The translations under genes and the position numbers were made by a program. From positions 1-52,398 of the forward strand of contig CALEDT010000026.1 in NCBI GenBank assembly GCA_937949525.1: 52,398 bases of DNA, read 5' to 3'. Below, one piece after another: positions 10,109-19,807 of the stretch. How positions within the stretch are numbered: position 1 is the stretch's first letter; each line of letters begins with the position of its first letter. Under the pieces are notes generated by a model, which was not told the DNA's origin, did not search any database, and saw only the letters and a program-made list of their open reading frames with translations. This stretch comes from an uncultured Burkholderiales bacterium. GTDB taxonomy: Bacteria > Pseudomonadota > Gammaproteobacteria > Burkholderiales > Thiobacillaceae.

Positions 10109-11835
10109 ACCGCCTCCGGAATCACCGGCGCGTCGCGCCAGGAGGTGCCGCGTTCGAACGGCGCATCCGGCGGCACCGCCATGAAGCGCAATGCCCCGGA
10201 CATCACATTGGAAAACACCGGCGCGGCCACCAGGCCGCCGAAATACTCGCGCCCACCCGGTTCGTCGATCACCACCGCCACCACCAGACGTGGGTCGCTC
10301 ACCGGCGCGAGGCCGACGAAAGTGCTGACGTAGGTGCGTCCCTCGTAGCTGCCGTCGACCAGCTTGTGTGCGGTGCCGGTCTTGCCCGCCACGCGATAAC
10401 CGTCGACGCGCGCGCGCGGCGCGGTGCCGCCCGGATGGGTGACCCGCTCCAGCATGGCCAGCACCTGGCGGGCCGTCTCCGGACGCAGCACGCGCGTGCC
10501 CGTGGCCGGGCCTTCGCGCCGCAACACGGTCAACTGCGGCATGACGCCGTCGTTGGCAAAGGCGGTGTACGCATGCGCGAGCTGCAGCAGACTGACCGAC
10601 ACCCCGTGCCCATAGGACATGGTGGCCTTCTCGATCGGCCGCCAGGTCTGGTACGGACGCAGCCTTCCGCTGGCCTCGCCGGGCAGGCCGGAGCCGGGCG
10701 GCGCGCCGAAACCGGCGCGGTTGAGCACGCGCCAGTAATCCTCGCCGCGCATCTCCAACGCCAACTTGGCGACCGCGACGTTGCTCGATACCTGTAGCGC
10801 ATCGGCCAGCGTCAACACGCCGCGAGCGTGCGTGTCGGTGATGCGCTTGTCGCCGATCACGAACCAGCCCGGACCGGTATCGATGAGCTGGTCGGGACGG
10901 GTCACGCCCGCCTCCAGGGCGGCCGCCACAAACAGCGGCTTCATGGTCGAACCCGGCTCAAACGCATCGGTGACGGCGCGGTTGCGCATGCGCTCGCGCT
11001 GGAAGGTGCTGCGGCTATTGGGGTTGAAGCTGGGCGCGTTGGCCATGGCGAGAATCTCGCCGCTGCGCGCGTCGAGCACCACCACCGAGCCGGCCCGCGC
11101 CTGATGGCGTTCCACCGCATCGGTCAGTTCGCGGTAGGCGAGATACTGGATGTGCTGGTTGAGCGACAACGCCAGATCACGCCCCGGTTTGGGCGGGTGC
11201 AGGCGCTCCAGCACTTCGACGACGTTGCCGGGACGATCACGCAACACCCGTTCGGCACCGGGCACGCCGCTCAGCCAGGACTGGTAGGCGAGTTCGACCC
11301 CTTCTTGGCCATGGTCGTCGATGTTGGTCACCCCAAGCACATGCGCGGCCACCTCGCCAGCCGGATAGTAGCGCCGAAACGCCGGCTTGCTGTGGATGCC
11401 GGCGATGCCCAATTCGCGCACCTGGTCCGCCTTGGGCGGCTCGATCAGGCGCTCCAGATAAACGAAGGCGCGCGACTTGTCGGCGAAAAGGCGCGCCAAC
11501 TGCTCGGGATCGCGGCCGAGCACGTCGGCCAACGCCTGAAGCTGCTGCGGCGTGGGGTCGGCCTCGCGCGGGTTGATCCACAGCGTCTCCACCGGCGTGC
11601 TCACCGCCAGCGGCTCGCCGCGTCGGTCGGTGATGATGCCCCGATGCGCCGGGATCGCAATCACCCGCTGCGCGCGCTTCTCGCCCTGGTTGGACAGGAA
11701 CTCGCTCTGCCAGACCTGCAAATAGACCGCGCGCGCGCACAACAGGGCGAAGCCGCCAAACAGCAACGCCAAGGTCAGGCGCATGCGCCAGCGTTGCAGA
11801 TCCAGGCGCAGCAGCGGGTGGGCATGCTGGCTCAC
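10105..11835 (-). CDS. ftsI: Septal peptidoglycan transpeptidase (PBP3)
   Basis: FtsI crosslinks septal peptidoglycan and is anchored by one N-terminal membrane span (residues about 18-40). In the 576-residue protein the PBP dimerisation domain is followed by a transpeptidase domain with all three motifs: STMK (S296 nucleophile, K299), SSN at 350-352 and KTG at 485-487. Its length matches E. coli FtsI (588). The start codon is GTG in a GTGA overlap with the ftsL stop. Together with FtsL and FtsW it forms the divisome synthase. Confidence 0.96.
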   Translation of the reverse strand: MSQHAHPLLRLDLQRWRMRLTLALLFGGFALLCARAVYLQVWQSEFLSNQGEKRAQRVIAIPAHRGIITDRRGEPLAVSTPVETLWINPREADPTPQQLQALADVLGRDPEQLARLFADKSRAFVYLERLIEPPKADQVRELGIAGIHSKPAFRRYYPAGEVAAHVLGVTNIDDHGQEGVELAYQSWLSGVPGAERVLRDRPGNVVEVLERLHPPKPGRDLALSLNQHIQYLAYRELTDAVERHQARAGSVVVLDARSGEILAMANAPSFNPNSRSTFQRERMRNRAVTDAFEPGSTMKPLFVAAALEAGVTRPDQLIDTGPGWFVIGDKRITDTHARGVLTLADALQVSSNVAVAKLALEMRGEDYWRVLNRAGFGAPPGSGLPGEASGRLRPYQTWRPIEKATMSYGHGVSVSLLQLAHAYTAFANDGVMPQLTVLRREGPATGTRVLRPETARQVLAMLERVTHPGGTAPRARVDGYRVAGKTGTAHKLVDGSYEGRTYVSTFVGLAPVSDPRLVVAVVIDEPGGREYFGGLVAAPVFSNVMSGALRFMAVPPDAPFERGTSWRDAPVIPEAV

Positions 11836-12104
11836 GGCGTCCCCTGTTCACTCAGCACATACACCTGGCGGGCATCGGGCACCACCATGCGCAGGCGACT
11901 GCGCGCCACTTCCTCCACGCGGTTGTGCATCAGCCAGGTGGAGATTTCGAGCTGAAGTTTGCCCCATTCGATGTCCAGTGCGCGTGCCTGCGCCTGCTCC
12001 GATTGCAGTGTCACGAACAGCTTGCGCGCCTGATGGCGCGCAGCGACCACGGACAGGGCGCTGATCACGAGGATCACGATCAGTAGCAGATTGAGCTTCA
12101 GCAC
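11832..12104 (-). CDS. ftsL: Cell division protein FtsL (small bitopic protein)
   Basis: The position between rsmH and ftsI, small size and architecture identify FtsL, the membrane partner of FtsB and FtsQ. The GTG at 12104 gives 90 residues: a short cytoplasmic end, a membrane helix at residues 4-22 ([15 protein letters not shown]), then a periplasmic coiled-coil-like region with ELQ-type heptads ending [15 protein letters not shown]. The start is inferred. It overlaps the end of rsmH by 7 bases, and no ATG lies near the membrane helix. FtsL sequences diverge strongly, so position carries much of the evidence. Confidence 0.85.
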   Translation of the reverse strand: MLKLNLLLIVILVISALSVVAARHQARKLFVTLQSEQAQARALDIEWGKLQLEISTWLMHNRVEEVARSRLRMVVPDARQVYVLSEQGTP

Positions 12105-13042
12105 CCCGGTCCTCCAGCCGCCGACGTGCGCTCGGCAACCCGCATCACCGCACTGCGCGCGCGCGGATTGGCGTTGCATTCGCCCGCGTCGGCGCGCACC
12201 GCGCGGCCGACGACGCGCAGGCACCCAGCGCGCAGTTCACGCGCGCGCACCGGGATCTCGGGCGGCAACCGCTCGCCCTCGGCCTGCGTGCGCATGTAAC
12301 GTTTCACGATGCGATCCTCCAACGAATGAAAACTGATCACCACCAACCGGCCTCCCGGCCTCAGCCGGGCCACCGCCTGCGGCAACGCCGCTTCGATCTC
12401 TTCAAGTTCGCGGTTAATGAAAATCCGCACAGCCTGAAAGGTCCGCGTCGCCGGGTCCTGTCCGCGTTCGCGCGTGCGCACGGCGCCGGCGACGATGCGC
12501 GCGAGTTGTCCCGTGCGCTCGATCGGCGCGCGCGCGCGCTGCGCAACAATCGCCCGCGCAACCTGCCGAGCAAACCGCTCTTCGCCATAGTCCCGGACAA
12601 CGCGGGCAATCTCCTCTTCAGACGCCTGGTTCAGCCAGTCGGCGGCGGTCAGGCCGCGGCTGGTGTCCATGCGCATGTCCAGTGGCGCGTCCGCGCGAAA
12701 ACTGAAACCGCGCGCCGCCTCGTCCAGTTGCGGGCTGGACACGCCCAGGTCGAACAGCACGCCATCGACCGCCCCAATGCCCTCGGCCTGCAACACCTGC
12801 TCCAGCAGCGAGAACGGCGCATGCACGATGGCAAAGCGTTCGTCCCGCCATGCCCGCCCCACCGCCACTGCCGCCGGGTCGCGGTCCAGCGCCAGCAATC
12901 GGCCGCACGGCCCCAGCCGGGCGAGCAGACGCGCACTGTGCCCGCCGCGGCCGAAGGTAGCGTCGACGTAAACGCCATCGGCGCGCACGGCCAACGCCTC
13001 CAGCGCCGCGTCCGGCAACACGGGGATGTGCGCGTCGGTCAC
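12098..13042 (-). CDS. rsmH: 16S rRNA (cytosine(1402)-N(4))-methyltransferase
   Basis: RsmH (MraW) methylates N4 of C1402 in the ribosomal P site using S-adenosylmethionine. The 314-residue protein begins [13 protein letters not shown] and has the SAM-binding [28 protein letters not shown] and [15 protein letters not shown], all family signatures. The start is GTG within a GTGA overlap with the mraZ stop. Length equals E. coli RsmH (313). Confidence 0.96.
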   Translation of the reverse strand: MTDAHIPVLPDAALEALAVRADGVYVDATFGRGGHSARLLARLGPCGRLLALDRDPAAVAVGRAWRDERFAIVHAPFSLLEQVLQAEGIGAVDGVLFDLGVSSPQLDEAARGFSFRADAPLDMRMDTSRGLTAADWLNQASEEEIARVVRDYGEERFARQVARAIVAQRARAPIERTGQLARIVAGAVRTRERGQDPATRTFQAVRIFINRELEEIEAALPQAVARLRPGGRLVVISFHSLEDRIVKRYMRTQAEGERLPPEIPVRARELRAGCLRVVGRAVRADAGECNANPRARSAVMRVAERTSAAGGPGC

Positions 13043-13515
13043 AGCGCAAAGCCCTTGAGCTCCTCTGGCAGCGTGCCATCGCGCGCGGCCTCGTGCAGCA
13101 TGCGCGGCAGATTCGCGGCGGCGTCGAGGCCCGCCTGCCAGGCCGCCTCGTCGAAGATCGAGAACTTGTTGCCCTGACCCACCAGCACCACGGCCCGGTC
13201 GAGCTTGGCGAACTTGCGCAGCAGCGGCGGGATCAGGATACGCCCGGCGCTGTCCGGCTCGACTTCCTCGGCCGAGCCGACCACCAGCAGCTTGAGCTGC
13301 TGCGTCAGCGGATGCAGCCCCGGCAGGCTGTTGATCTTACGCTCGAGCGCCTCGAACTCCGGATACGGGTACAGCAACAGGCAGCCCTGGGTCGGGTCCG
13401 CCGCCAGCATCAGGCGGCCGCCGCACAAGGCGACCAGACGCTCACGATGCTTCGCGGGAATGGCAAGGCGGCCCTTCCCGTCCAGCGTCAGTTGCGTCGA
13501 TCCCCTGAATGTCAC
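13039..13515 (-). CDS. mraZ: Transcriptional regulator MraZ
   Basis: MraZ is a ring-forming DNA-binding protein that represses its own dcw promoter in E. coli. The product of 158 residues from GTG 13515 has two SpoVT/AbrB-like halves, [23 protein letters not shown] and the second with [16 protein letters not shown]. The frame is open 14 codons further upstream to an ATG at 13557. I chose GTG because GGAGGAG lies just upstream of it and family members start at this point (M-FRG). Direct-repeat boxes for this protein lie just upstream. Confidence 0.93.
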   Translation of the reverse strand: MTFRGSTQLTLDGKGRLAIPAKHRERLVALCGGRLMLAADPTQGCLLLYPYPEFEALERKINSLPGLHPLTQQLKLLVVGSAEEVEPDSAGRILIPPLLRKFAKLDRAVVLVGQGNKFSIFDEAAWQAGLDAAANLPRMLHEAARDGTLPEELKGFAL

Positions 13516-13520
13516 CCCGC

Positions 13521-13527
13521 ACTCCTC
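13521..13527 (-). promoter_or_regulatory. Ribosome binding site fixing the mraZ start
   Basis: On the minus strand an ACGGAGGAGT run precedes the GTG at 13515 by a suitable spacing. It supports GTG over the upstream ATG at 13557, which has no comparable site. Confidence 0.6.
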
Positions 13528-13530
13528 CGT

Positions 13531-13577
13531 GGCGCACTGTGTGACACTATTCCACACAATTTCCCACTAATCGCCAC
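13531..13577 (-). promoter_or_regulatory. MraZ-box array: GTG repeats every 10 bp
   Basis: Reading the minus strand from 13577 there are five units, each beginning GTG and phased exactly 10 bp apart: GTGGCGATTA, GTGGGAAATT, GTGTGGAATA, GTGTCACACA and GTGCGCC. The second unit is a perfect GTGGGA box. MraZ of E. coli and mollicutes is known to bind TGGGN/GTGGGA direct repeats with this period. The first unit overlaps the -10 element, the right place for autorepression. The last two units are weak matches. Confidence 0.7.
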
Positions 13578-13605
13578 TATAGGCACGGCCTTTCCCCACC
13601 GTCAA
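13576..13605 (-). promoter_or_regulatory. Sigma70-like promoter of the dcw cluster
   Basis: On the minus strand TTGACG (13605-13600) and TATAGT (13581-13576) are separated by 18 bases. Each matches consensus at five of six positions. It lies about 60 bases upstream of the mraZ start and overlaps the first GTG box. Confidence 0.65.
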
Positions 13606-13650
13606 GCGCGGTTTCCGTTTTTTTCAATGGTGTCAAACACTTATGTCGGA

Positions 13651-13680
13651 CTATGGCAGCGGAATAACGAATCGCCATAG
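13651..13680. repeat. 7-bp inverted repeat upstream of the mraZ promoter
   Basis: CTATGGC and GCCATAG are perfect inverted copies separated by 16 bases, about 45 bp upstream of the -35 element. It could be an operator or chance. Apart from this and a GC hairpin near 13722-13734 I see nothing in the 13606-13750 stretch. Confidence 0.3.
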
Positions 13681-13753
13681 ACGGATAGGCACTTAACTTA
13701 AAGTGGAACATGAAGTTTCACGGCGCGTTGCGCCGCGCTAGAGCAGGGCAGCG

Positions 13754-13775
13754 CCCCGGGTCGTTCGATCCGGGG
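13754..13775 (-). terminator. Possible hairpin after rnpB
   Basis: CCCCGG and CCGGGG form a 6-bp GC stem with a 10-base loop just past the rnpB 3' end. No U-tract follows, so termination here is doubtful; the stem may belong to the precursor trailer. Confidence 0.25.
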
Positions 13776-13785
13776 GCTGATGAAC

Positions 13786-14141
13786 GGTGGAGTCGGCCGA
13801 TAAGCCGGGTTCTGTCGTGGGCAGCCATTCATCTGCGACGATGGTCGCCCATCGCCTGAAGCAGCCTACCCGCAGGCTCGGCGGGCCGCGTCGACGCCTG
13901 CCTATTTGGCCTTGCTCCGGGTGGGGTTTGGCCTGCCACGCGTGTTGCCACGCGCGCGGTGAGCGCTTACCTCGCCTTTTCACCCTTACCTGATCCGTCC
14001 TTGCGAACGGCCATCGGCGGTATGTTTTCTGTGCCACTTTCCGTCGTCTCGCGACGCCCAGGCGTTACCTGGCACCCTGCCCTGTGGAGCCCGGACTTTC
14101 CTCCGCGTACCAAGGCACGCGGCGGCTGCCTGGCCGACTCC
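13786..14141 (-). ncRNA. rnpB: RNase P RNA (class A)
   Basis: The catalytic RNA of RNase P, which trims tRNA 5' leaders. Transcribed on the minus strand from about 14141, it has the conserved GGAGGAAAGTCCGGGCTCC block, CAGGGTGCCAGGTAACGCC, ACCGCCGATGGCC and, near the 3' end, GACAGAACCCGGCTTATCGG. The 5' GGAGTCGGCC pairs with 3' GGCCGACTCC to close helix P1. The size of about 356 nt is near the E. coli RNA (377). Ends were placed from P1 pairing and a TATACT element upstream, so they may be off by a few bases. Confidence 0.95.
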
Positions 14142-14147
14142 ACGGAC

Positions 14148-14153
14148 AGTATA
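14148..14153 (-). promoter_or_regulatory. -10 element of rnpB
   Basis: TATACT on the minus strand, six bases before the inferred rnpB 5' end. No good -35 is seen at 17 bp spacing, where the sequence enters the end of the exporter gene. Confidence 0.5.
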
Positions 14154-14175
14154 CGCCCCGGCCGTGCGCCGCCGC

Positions 14176-14901
14176 TCAGCGCAGCAGCAACAGCAGGCCG
14201 CTGGCCAACAGAATGGCGCTGATCACACGTTGGAACGCCGCCTGCGACAGCCCCACGTGGACCCGCCCGCCCAGATACAGACCCAGCGCGCCCGACGGCG
14301 CCATCACCGCCAATAGCTGGAGGTGCAGCCAGCCGTAATGTCCGCCCGCGGCGAAGGCCAGGATGCGCGCGCCGCCGTCGAGTGCGAACAACGCGGCCAG
14401 GGTCGCCAGCAGGACGGTCTTGGGCAGTTGCCGCGCACGCAGGTAAAGCACGTAGAACGGGCCGCCAGTGCCGAACAGGCCGCCGACCAGACCGCCGAGG
14501 AAGCCGGCGGGCGCCGCCCAGATACGCCCCGCGCGCGGCGGCGTCAGCGGTAGCAACTGGTACAGCGCGAACGCGATGACGAAGCCGCCGAGCCAGCGCT
14601 TCAGCAGGGCTTCATCCAGGCGCGCATGCACATGCAGCGCCAGCGCGATGCCGGCCAGCGAACAGAGCAGCAAAGGCACGACCTCGCGCCACGCGATGAG
14701 GACGCGGTGGCGGCGTGCCTGCATCAGGGAACTGGTGTTGTCGAGGATCACCACCAGCGGCACCACCACCGTCAGCGGCAGCATCAGCGCGAGCAGCGGC
14801 GAGGCGACCAGCGCCGAGCCGAAGCCGGCGACGCCGCGCACGAAATAGGCGAGCAGGGCGATGATCGGTGCGAGCAGCAGCACCGTCGGCAGATCCGCCA
14901 C
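14176..14901 (-). CDS. TauE/SafE (TSUP) family membrane permease
   Basis: This 241-residue, strongly hydrophobic protein has about seven to eight membrane spans. Its two internally similar halves carry the family's glycine-rich motifs: VRGVAGFGSALVASPLL near the N-terminus and GGLVGGLFGTGGPFYVLYL in the second half. TSUP proteins export sulfite, sulfoacetate or related organosulfur anions; the substrate here cannot be told. The start codon is GTG with no clear Shine-Dalgarno, 6 bases after purC, so it is probably the last gene of the purC transcript. Confidence 0.85.
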   Translation of the reverse strand: MADLPTVLLLAPIIALLAYFVRGVAGFGSALVASPLLALMLPLTVVVPLVVILDNTSSLMQARRHRVLIAWREVVPLLLCSLAGIALALHVHARLDEALLKRWLGGFVIAFALYQLLPLTPPRAGRIWAAPAGFLGGLVGGLFGTGGPFYVLYLRARQLPKTVLLATLAALFALDGGARILAFAAGGHYGWLHLQLLAVMAPSGALGLYLGGRVHVGLSQAAFQRVISAILLASGLLLLLR

Positions 14902-14907
14902 GGCGGT

Positions 14908-15792
14908 TCAGCCGGTCAGTCGGCGCAATGCTTCGCGATATTTCTGCGTGGTCTTGTCCACCACCTCGGCAGGCAGCGCCGGCGCCGGCGGACGTTTGTT
15001 CCAGCCGGACGCGGTCAGCCAGTCACGCACGTACTGTTTGTCGAAGCTGGGCGGATTCTCGCCCACCCGGTATTGCTCGACCGGCCAGAAACGCGAGGAA
15101 TCCGGGGTCAGCACTTCGTCGATCAGGGTCAGCGTGCCCGCCTCGTCCAGGCCAAACTCGAACTTGGTGTCGGCGATGATGATGCCGCGGGTCAGCGCAT
15201 ACTCGGCCGCCGCCCGATACAGCGCAACGGCGGCGTCGCGCACCCGTTCGGTCAGGTCGGCGCCCAGCAGCGCCGCGCAATGCGCCAGGTCGATGTTTTC
15301 GTCATGGGCGCCGACCGCCGCCTTGGTGGACGGCGTGAACAGCGGCTCCGGCAGCCGTTCAGCCAGCCTGAGCCCGGGCGGCAGGGCGATGCCGCATACG
15401 CTGCCGCCGTTCTGGTAGTCGGCCCAGCCGGACCCCACCAGATAGCCGCGCACGATGGCCTCCACCGGCAGGGCCTGGAGCCGTTTGACCACGATGGCGC
15501 GGCCGGCCACCTGGTCCACCTCGTCCGCCGCCACCACCGCCTCCGGCGCGTCGCCGGTAAGCTGATTGGGGAGGATGGGAGCGAGCTTCCTGAACCAGAA
15601 ATCCGCCATCGCAGTGAGCACCCGGCCTTTATCCGGGATGGGCGTGGGCAACACCACATCGAAAGCGGACAAACGGTCGGTGGTGACGATGAGCATGCGC
15701 GTGTCATCGACGGCGTAGATGTCGCGCACCTTACCCCGGTGCAGCAACGGCAGACTGCGGATGGTCGTTTCGAACAAGGCGGGCGACGACAT
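14908..15792 (-). CDS. purC: SAICAR synthetase
   Basis: PurC couples CAIR with aspartate in de novo purine synthesis. From the ATG at 15792 (CCGGAG upstream) the product is 294 residues, the longer type of PurC seen in many proteobacteria and yeast rather than the 237-residue E. coli form. Motifs: [13 protein letters not shown] (ATP-binding loop), [26 protein letters not shown] and [12 protein letters not shown]. An in-frame start 12 codons upstream is less likely because its residues do not resemble the family. It lies 75 bases after fba on the same strand. Confidence 0.95.
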   Translation of the reverse strand: MSSPALFETTIRSLPLLHRGKVRDIYAVDDTRMLIVTTDRLSAFDVVLPTPIPDKGRVLTAMADFWFRKLAPILPNQLTGDAPEAVVAADEVDQVAGRAIVVKRLQALPVEAIVRGYLVGSGWADYQNGGSVCGIALPPGLRLAERLPEPLFTPSTKAAVGAHDENIDLAHCAALLGADLTERVRDAAVALYRAAAEYALTRGIIIADTKFEFGLDEAGTLTLIDEVLTPDSSRFWPVEQYRVGENPPSFDKQYVRDWLTASGWNKRPPAPALPAEVVDKTTQKYREALRRLTG

Positions 15793-15867
15793 GGCGACTC
15801 CGGAATGCAAAAACCGGCGGCGAAGCACCCAGCCCCGCCGCCGGCCACGAGCTACCAGCTCAGACGA

Positions 15868-16935
15868 TCAGTTCACCTTGGGATCCAGCTCGCCCTTCTC
15901 GTAGCGCTTGTACATCTCTTCCAGGTTGTAGATCTTGCTGATCTTACTGGCCATGCCGGCGGAGCCGAAGGCTTCATAGCGCGCTTTGCAGATGCCGGTC
16001 ATCGCCTTGGTGGCTTCCTTCAGGAACTTGCGTGGATCGAAGTTCTTGCGGTCCTCGGCCAGATGCTTGCGAATGGCGCCGGTGGAGGCCATGCGCAGGT
16101 CGGTATCGATGTTGACCTTGCGCACGCCGTTCTTGATGCCCTCGACGATCTCCGACACCGGCACGCCGTAGGTCTGGCCCATGTCGCCGCCGTAACTGTT
16201 GATGATCGCCAGCCAGTCCTCGGGAACCGAGGACGAGCCGTGCATGACCAGGTGCACGCTGGGAATGCGTGCATGGATTTCCTTGACGCGGTCGATGCGC
16301 AGCACCTTGCCGGTGGGCTTCTGTGTGAACTTGTAGGCGCCATGCGAAGTACCGATGGCGATGGCCAGCGCATCGACGTGGGTCTTGGACACGAAGTCGG
16401 CAGCCTCGTCGGGGTCGGTCAGCAGCATGGAGTGGTCCAGCGTGCCTTCGGCGCCGTGGCCATCCTCCTCGCCGGCCTTGCCGGTTTCCAGCGAGCCCAG
16501 GCAGCCCAGTTCGCCTTCCACCGACACGCCGCAGGCGTGCGCCAGCTCGACCACATGGCGGGTGACGTCGACGTTGTACTCGTAGCTGGACGGGGTCTTG
16601 CCGTCGGTCTGCAGGGAGCCATCCATCATCACCGAGCTGAAGCCGGACTGGATGGAACGGAAGCAGACGCTGGGGGAAGCACCGTGGTCCTGATGCATGC
16701 AGATGGGGATCTGCGGATACATCTCGATGGCGGCCAGGATCAGGTGGCGCAGGAAGGGTTCGCCGGCATAGGAACGCGCACCCGCGGAACCCTGCAGGAT
16801 GACCGGGGAATCCACGGCGGCGGCGGCCTCCATGATGGCCTTGACCTGTTCCATGTTGTTGACGTTGAAGGCGGGCAGACCGTAACCGTGTTCGGCGGCG
16901 TGGTCCAGCAGTTGACGCAGGGAAATCAGAGCCAT
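15868..16935 (-). CDS. fba: Fructose-bisphosphate aldolase, class II
   Basis: A zinc-dependent aldolase of glycolysis, gluconeogenesis and the Calvin cycle. The 355-residue product has [11 protein letters not shown], the metal-binding HQDHGASPS (His pair), [13 protein letters not shown], the long loop [11 protein letters not shown], and [12 protein letters not shown] plus KVNIDTDLR near the C-terminus. This is the form called CbbA/Fba in autotrophs and in many beta- and gammaproteobacteria. AAGGAG lies 8 bases before the ATG, and the gene follows pyk by 30 bases. Confidence 0.96.
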   Translation of the reverse strand: MALISLRQLLDHAAEHGYGLPAFNVNNMEQVKAIMEAAAAVDSPVILQGSAGARSYAGEPFLRHLILAAIEMYPQIPICMHQDHGASPSVCFRSIQSGFSSVMMDGSLQTDGKTPSSYEYNVDVTRHVVELAHACGVSVEGELGCLGSLETGKAGEEDGHGAEGTLDHSMLLTDPDEAADFVSKTHVDALAIAIGTSHGAYKFTQKPTGKVLRIDRVKEIHARIPSVHLVMHGSSSVPEDWLAIINSYGGDMGQTYGVPVSEIVEGIKNGVRKVNIDTDLRMASTGAIRKHLAEDRKNFDPRKFLKEATKAMTGICKARYEAFGSAGMASKISKIYNLEEMYKRYEKGELDPKVN

Positions 16936-16965
16936 TTGGGTATCTCCTTGTGAGTGGATCGGAAT

Positions 16966-18402
16966 TCAGGCCTTCTTGTGTTCGCCGACGCGGACGATCT
17001 TCATCGTGTTGGTGCCGCCGGGCTTGCCGATGGGTTCACCGATGGTCAGCAGGATGAGATCGCCGTTTCTGACCGCGCCACGCCGGCGCAGTTCATCCTC
17101 GGCTTCGGCCAGCAACTGGTCGCGCTCGATGGTGGACGGTTTGAAGTTGACCGGGTACACGCCGCGGAACAGGGTCACCTTTCTGCGCGTTTCCACCTCC
17201 GGTGTCAAGGCGTAGATCGGCACGTGCGTGCTGATGCGCGACATCCACAACGCGGTGGACCCCGACTGGGTCATGGCCGCGATGGCCTTGATGTTGAGGT
17301 GCAGCGCGGTGAAGGAGGCGGACATGGCAATGGCCTCGTCGACGCGCAGGAAGCCGTGGTCCAGCATGTGCGTGCGGATGTTGGCTTCGAGTTCCTTCTC
17401 GGCCTCCAGACAGACCCGGTTCATCGCCGCCACCGCTTCGATCGGATACTGACCGGCCGCGGTCTCGGCCGACAGCATCACCGCGTCCGTGCCGTCGAGC
17501 ACGGCGTTGGCGACGTCGGACACTTCGGCACGGGTCGGGATCGGGCTGGAGATCATGGACTCCATCATCTGGGTCGCGGTGATCACCACCTTGTTGCGCT
17601 CGCGCGCCATGCGCGTCATGCGCTTCTGCAAGGCCGGCACCGCGGCGTCGCCGACTTCCACGCCCAGATCACCGCGCGCAACCATGATCGCGTCGGAGGC
17701 GTTGAGGATGTCCTCCAGCGCATCGATGGCCTCGGCCCGCTCGATCTTGGCGACGATCCAGGCGCGGCCGCCGGCGGCGCGCAGGATCTCGCGCGCCTGC
17801 TGGATGTCGGCGGCGGAACGCGGAAACGACACGGCCAGATAATCGGCCTTGAGGCGCGCCGCGGTCTTGATGTCTTCGACATCCTTCTCCGTCAGCGCGC
17901 TGGCGGACAGGCCGCCGCCCTTGCGGTTGATGCCCTTGTTGTTGGACAGGATCCCGCCCTGCACCACCTTGCAGTGCACTTCGTGGCCGTGCACCTCCTC
18001 GACCCACATCTCGATACGGCCATCGTCCAGCAACAGCGTGGTGCCGCGCGCCACGTCGCGCACCAGTTCCTTGTAGTCGAGACCGACGCGGGTCTGGTCG
18101 CCCAGCATGCATTCGGCATCCAGGATGAACTTGTCGCCCGCGGCCAGCGTGATCTTGCCGTCGCGGAACTTGCCGATGCGGATCTTCGGGCCCTGCAGGT
18201 CGACCAGGACGCCGACCGCGCGGCCGCGCGTCTTCGCCAGCGAACGCACCAGCTCGCAGCGCTGCTGATGCTCCTCGGCGGTGCCATGGGAGAAATTGAG
18301 GCGGACGACATCCACGCCGCTCTCGATCATGCGGTCCAGCACCTTCGGATCGGAGCAGGCCGGACCCAGCGTGGCGACGATTTTTGTTCTGCGCAGCATC
18401 AT
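16966..18402 (-). CDS. pyk: Pyruvate kinase
   Basis: Converts phosphoenolpyruvate and ADP to pyruvate and ATP. The 478-residue protein starts MMLRRTKIVATLGPAC and contains RLNFSHGTAEEH, VDLQGPKIRIGKF, the catalytic-lysine region VAKIERAEAIDAL, MVARGDLGVEVG and TATQMMESMI with the K+/substrate-binding threonine region. Length and motifs match PykA/PykF. It sits between pgk and fba in one orientation, so the set is likely co-transcribed, although 108 bases separate it from pgk. Confidence 0.96.
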   Translation of the reverse strand: MMLRRTKIVATLGPACSDPKVLDRMIESGVDVVRLNFSHGTAEEHQQRCELVRSLAKTRGRAVGVLVDLQGPKIRIGKFRDGKITLAAGDKFILDAECMLGDQTRVGLDYKELVRDVARGTTLLLDDGRIEMWVEEVHGHEVHCKVVQGGILSNNKGINRKGGGLSASALTEKDVEDIKTAARLKADYLAVSFPRSAADIQQAREILRAAGGRAWIVAKIERAEAIDALEDILNASDAIMVARGDLGVEVGDAAVPALQKRMTRMARERNKVVITATQMMESMISSPIPTRAEVSDVANAVLDGTDAVMLSAETAAGQYPIEAVAAMNRVCLEAEKELEANIRTHMLDHGFLRVDEAIAMSASFTALHLNIKAIAAMTQSGSTALWMSRISTHVPIYALTPEVETRRKVTLFRGVYPVNFKPSTIERDQLLAEAEDELRRRGAVRNGDLILLTIGEPIGKPGGTNTMKIVRVGEHKKA

Positions 18403-18510
18403 CGATTACGGCAAACGGCTGACGGGGAAACGGCCGGGCGCCGAAACTTCGCGCGACGCCGCATGCCATTCATGGGTTGCTGTCCGCCGTGGCCGTTTTC
18501 CGCCTTTCAC

Positions 18511-19695
18511 TCAGTTGGCCGCCCGCTTTTCCAGGATGTCCACGGCGGGCAGCACCTTGCCCTCCAAGTATTCCAGGAAGGCGCCGCCGGCGGTGGAGAT
18601 GTAGGACACCTTGTCATAGATGTCATATTTCTGGATGGCGGCGATGGTGTCGCCGCCGCCGGCCAGCGTGAACGCCTGGGTTTCGGCGATGGCGCGGGCG
18701 ATGGCCTTGGTGCCTTCGCCGAACTGGTCGAATTCGAACACGCCGACCGGGCCGTTCCACACCACGGTGCCGGCCTTCATGATGATGTCCACCAGCTCCT
18801 GCGCGGACTTGGGTCCGATGTCGAAGATCATGTCGTCGTCGGCGACGTCGGCGGCATCCTTGAGCACGGCCGGTTCGTTGGCGTCGAACTGCTTGCCGCA
18901 CACCACGTCGACGGCGATGGGGATGGTGGCGCCGCGCGCGCTCATCTTCGCCATCAGCGCCTGCGCGGTGGGGATCAGATCGGTCTCGCACAAGGACTTG
19001 CCGACGTTACGGCCGGTGGCGGCGAGGAAGGTGTTGGCGATGCCACCGCCGACCACCAGTTGGTCGCACTTCTCGGCCAGGGCCTCGAGCACGGTCAGCT
19101 TGGTCGACACCTTGGAACCGCCGACGATGGCCACCATGGGACGGGCCGGATTGGCCAGCGCCTTGGCCAGCGCATCCAACTCCTCGGTGACCAGCATGCC
19201 GGCGCAGGCGGTGGGCGCATACTGGGCGATGCCGTAGGTGGAGGCTTCGGCGCGGTGCGCGGTGCCGAAGGCGTCCATCACGAACACGTCGCACAGCGCC
19301 GCATACTTGCGCGCGGTTTCCTCGGCGTTCTTCTTCTCGCCCTTGTTGATGCGGCAGTTCTCCAGCAGCACCACTTCGCCCTCGGCGACCTCGAAACCGC
19401 CGTCCACCCAATCCTTGATCAGGCGCACCGGCTTGCCCAGCTTGGCCGCCATGACGTCGGCCACGGGCTTGAGCGAGACCTCCTCGCTCCACTCGCCTTC
19501 GGTCGGGCGTCCCAGGTGGGAGGTGACCATGACCCTGGCGCCCGCCTTCATGGCGTGCTCGATGGTCGGCATCGACGCGGTGATGCGCGCGTCGGAGGTG
19601 ACCTTGCCATCCTTGACGGGCACGTTCAGGTCGGCGCGGATGAATACGCGCTTGCCCTTCAGGTCCAGGTCGGTCATGCGGAGGAATTTGGCCAT
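18511..19695 (-). CDS. pgk: Phosphoglycerate kinase
   Basis: Transfers phosphate between 1,3-bisphosphoglycerate and ADP. The 394-residue product has the N-terminal [15 protein letters not shown], the substrate loop [35 protein letters not shown] and the C-terminal GGGDTIAAI. The start is supported by AAGGAG 8 bases upstream, a leader nearly identical to that of fba. The gap to gap (132 bases) holds a 13-bp hairpin and heptamer repeats. Confidence 0.97.
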   Translation of the reverse strand: MAKFLRMTDLDLKGKRVFIRADLNVPVKDGKVTSDARITASMPTIEHAMKAGARVMVTSHLGRPTEGEWSEEVSLKPVADVMAAKLGKPVRLIKDWVDGGFEVAEGEVVLLENCRINKGEKKNAEETARKYAALCDVFVMDAFGTAHRAEASTYGIAQYAPTACAGMLVTEELDALAKALANPARPMVAIVGGSKVSTKLTVLEALAEKCDQLVVGGGIANTFLAATGRNVGKSLCETDLIPTAQALMAKMSARGATIPIAVDVVCGKQFDANEPAVLKDAADVADDDMIFDIGPKSAQELVDIIMKAGTVVWNGPVGVFEFDQFGEGTKAIARAIAETQAFTLAGGGDTIAAIQKYDIYDKVSYISTAGGAFLEYLEGKVLPAVDILEKRAAN

Positions 19696-19754
19696 TTGGG
19701 TGCTCCTTGGACAGTTAAGCGGTAAGGAATGAGTGGGCTCATGCCTTACGGCTC

Positions 19755-19775
19755 GGGGTCAGGGGTCAGGGGTCA
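19755..19775. repeat. Three perfect GGGGTCA heptamers
   Basis: GGGGTCA is repeated three times head to tail between gap and pgk. A related heptamer, GGTTACA, occurs once beside the gap stop and in an array next to ilvD (50392-50427). Function unknown. Confidence 0.8.
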
Positions 19776-19778
19776 GGC

Positions 19779-19807
19779 TTTTCTCGCGGCCTTCGGCCGC
19801 GAGAAAA
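19779..19807. other. 13-bp perfect hairpin between gap and pgk
   Basis: TTTTCTCGCGGCC and GGCCGCGAGAAAA pair perfectly around a 3-base loop, and flanking CAGGC/GCCTG can extend the stem with a bulge. It begins 21 bases after the gap stop. On the minus strand it is followed by AAAAGCC rather than a U-tract, so it looks more like an RNA processing or stability element than a terminator. Confidence 0.6.

Noticed and set aside
13738-14037. Possible 99-residue protein in the rnpB region
   Set aside because: It lies inside the RNase P RNA gene and its residues are explained by conserved RNA sequence; a known type of false gene call.
16954-19725. Very long plus-strand open frame (over 900 codons) opposite pyk and pgk
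   Set aside because: It is antisense to two certain enzymes, is dominated by H, G, R, A and D, and has no domain. Long antisense frames are expected at this GC content.
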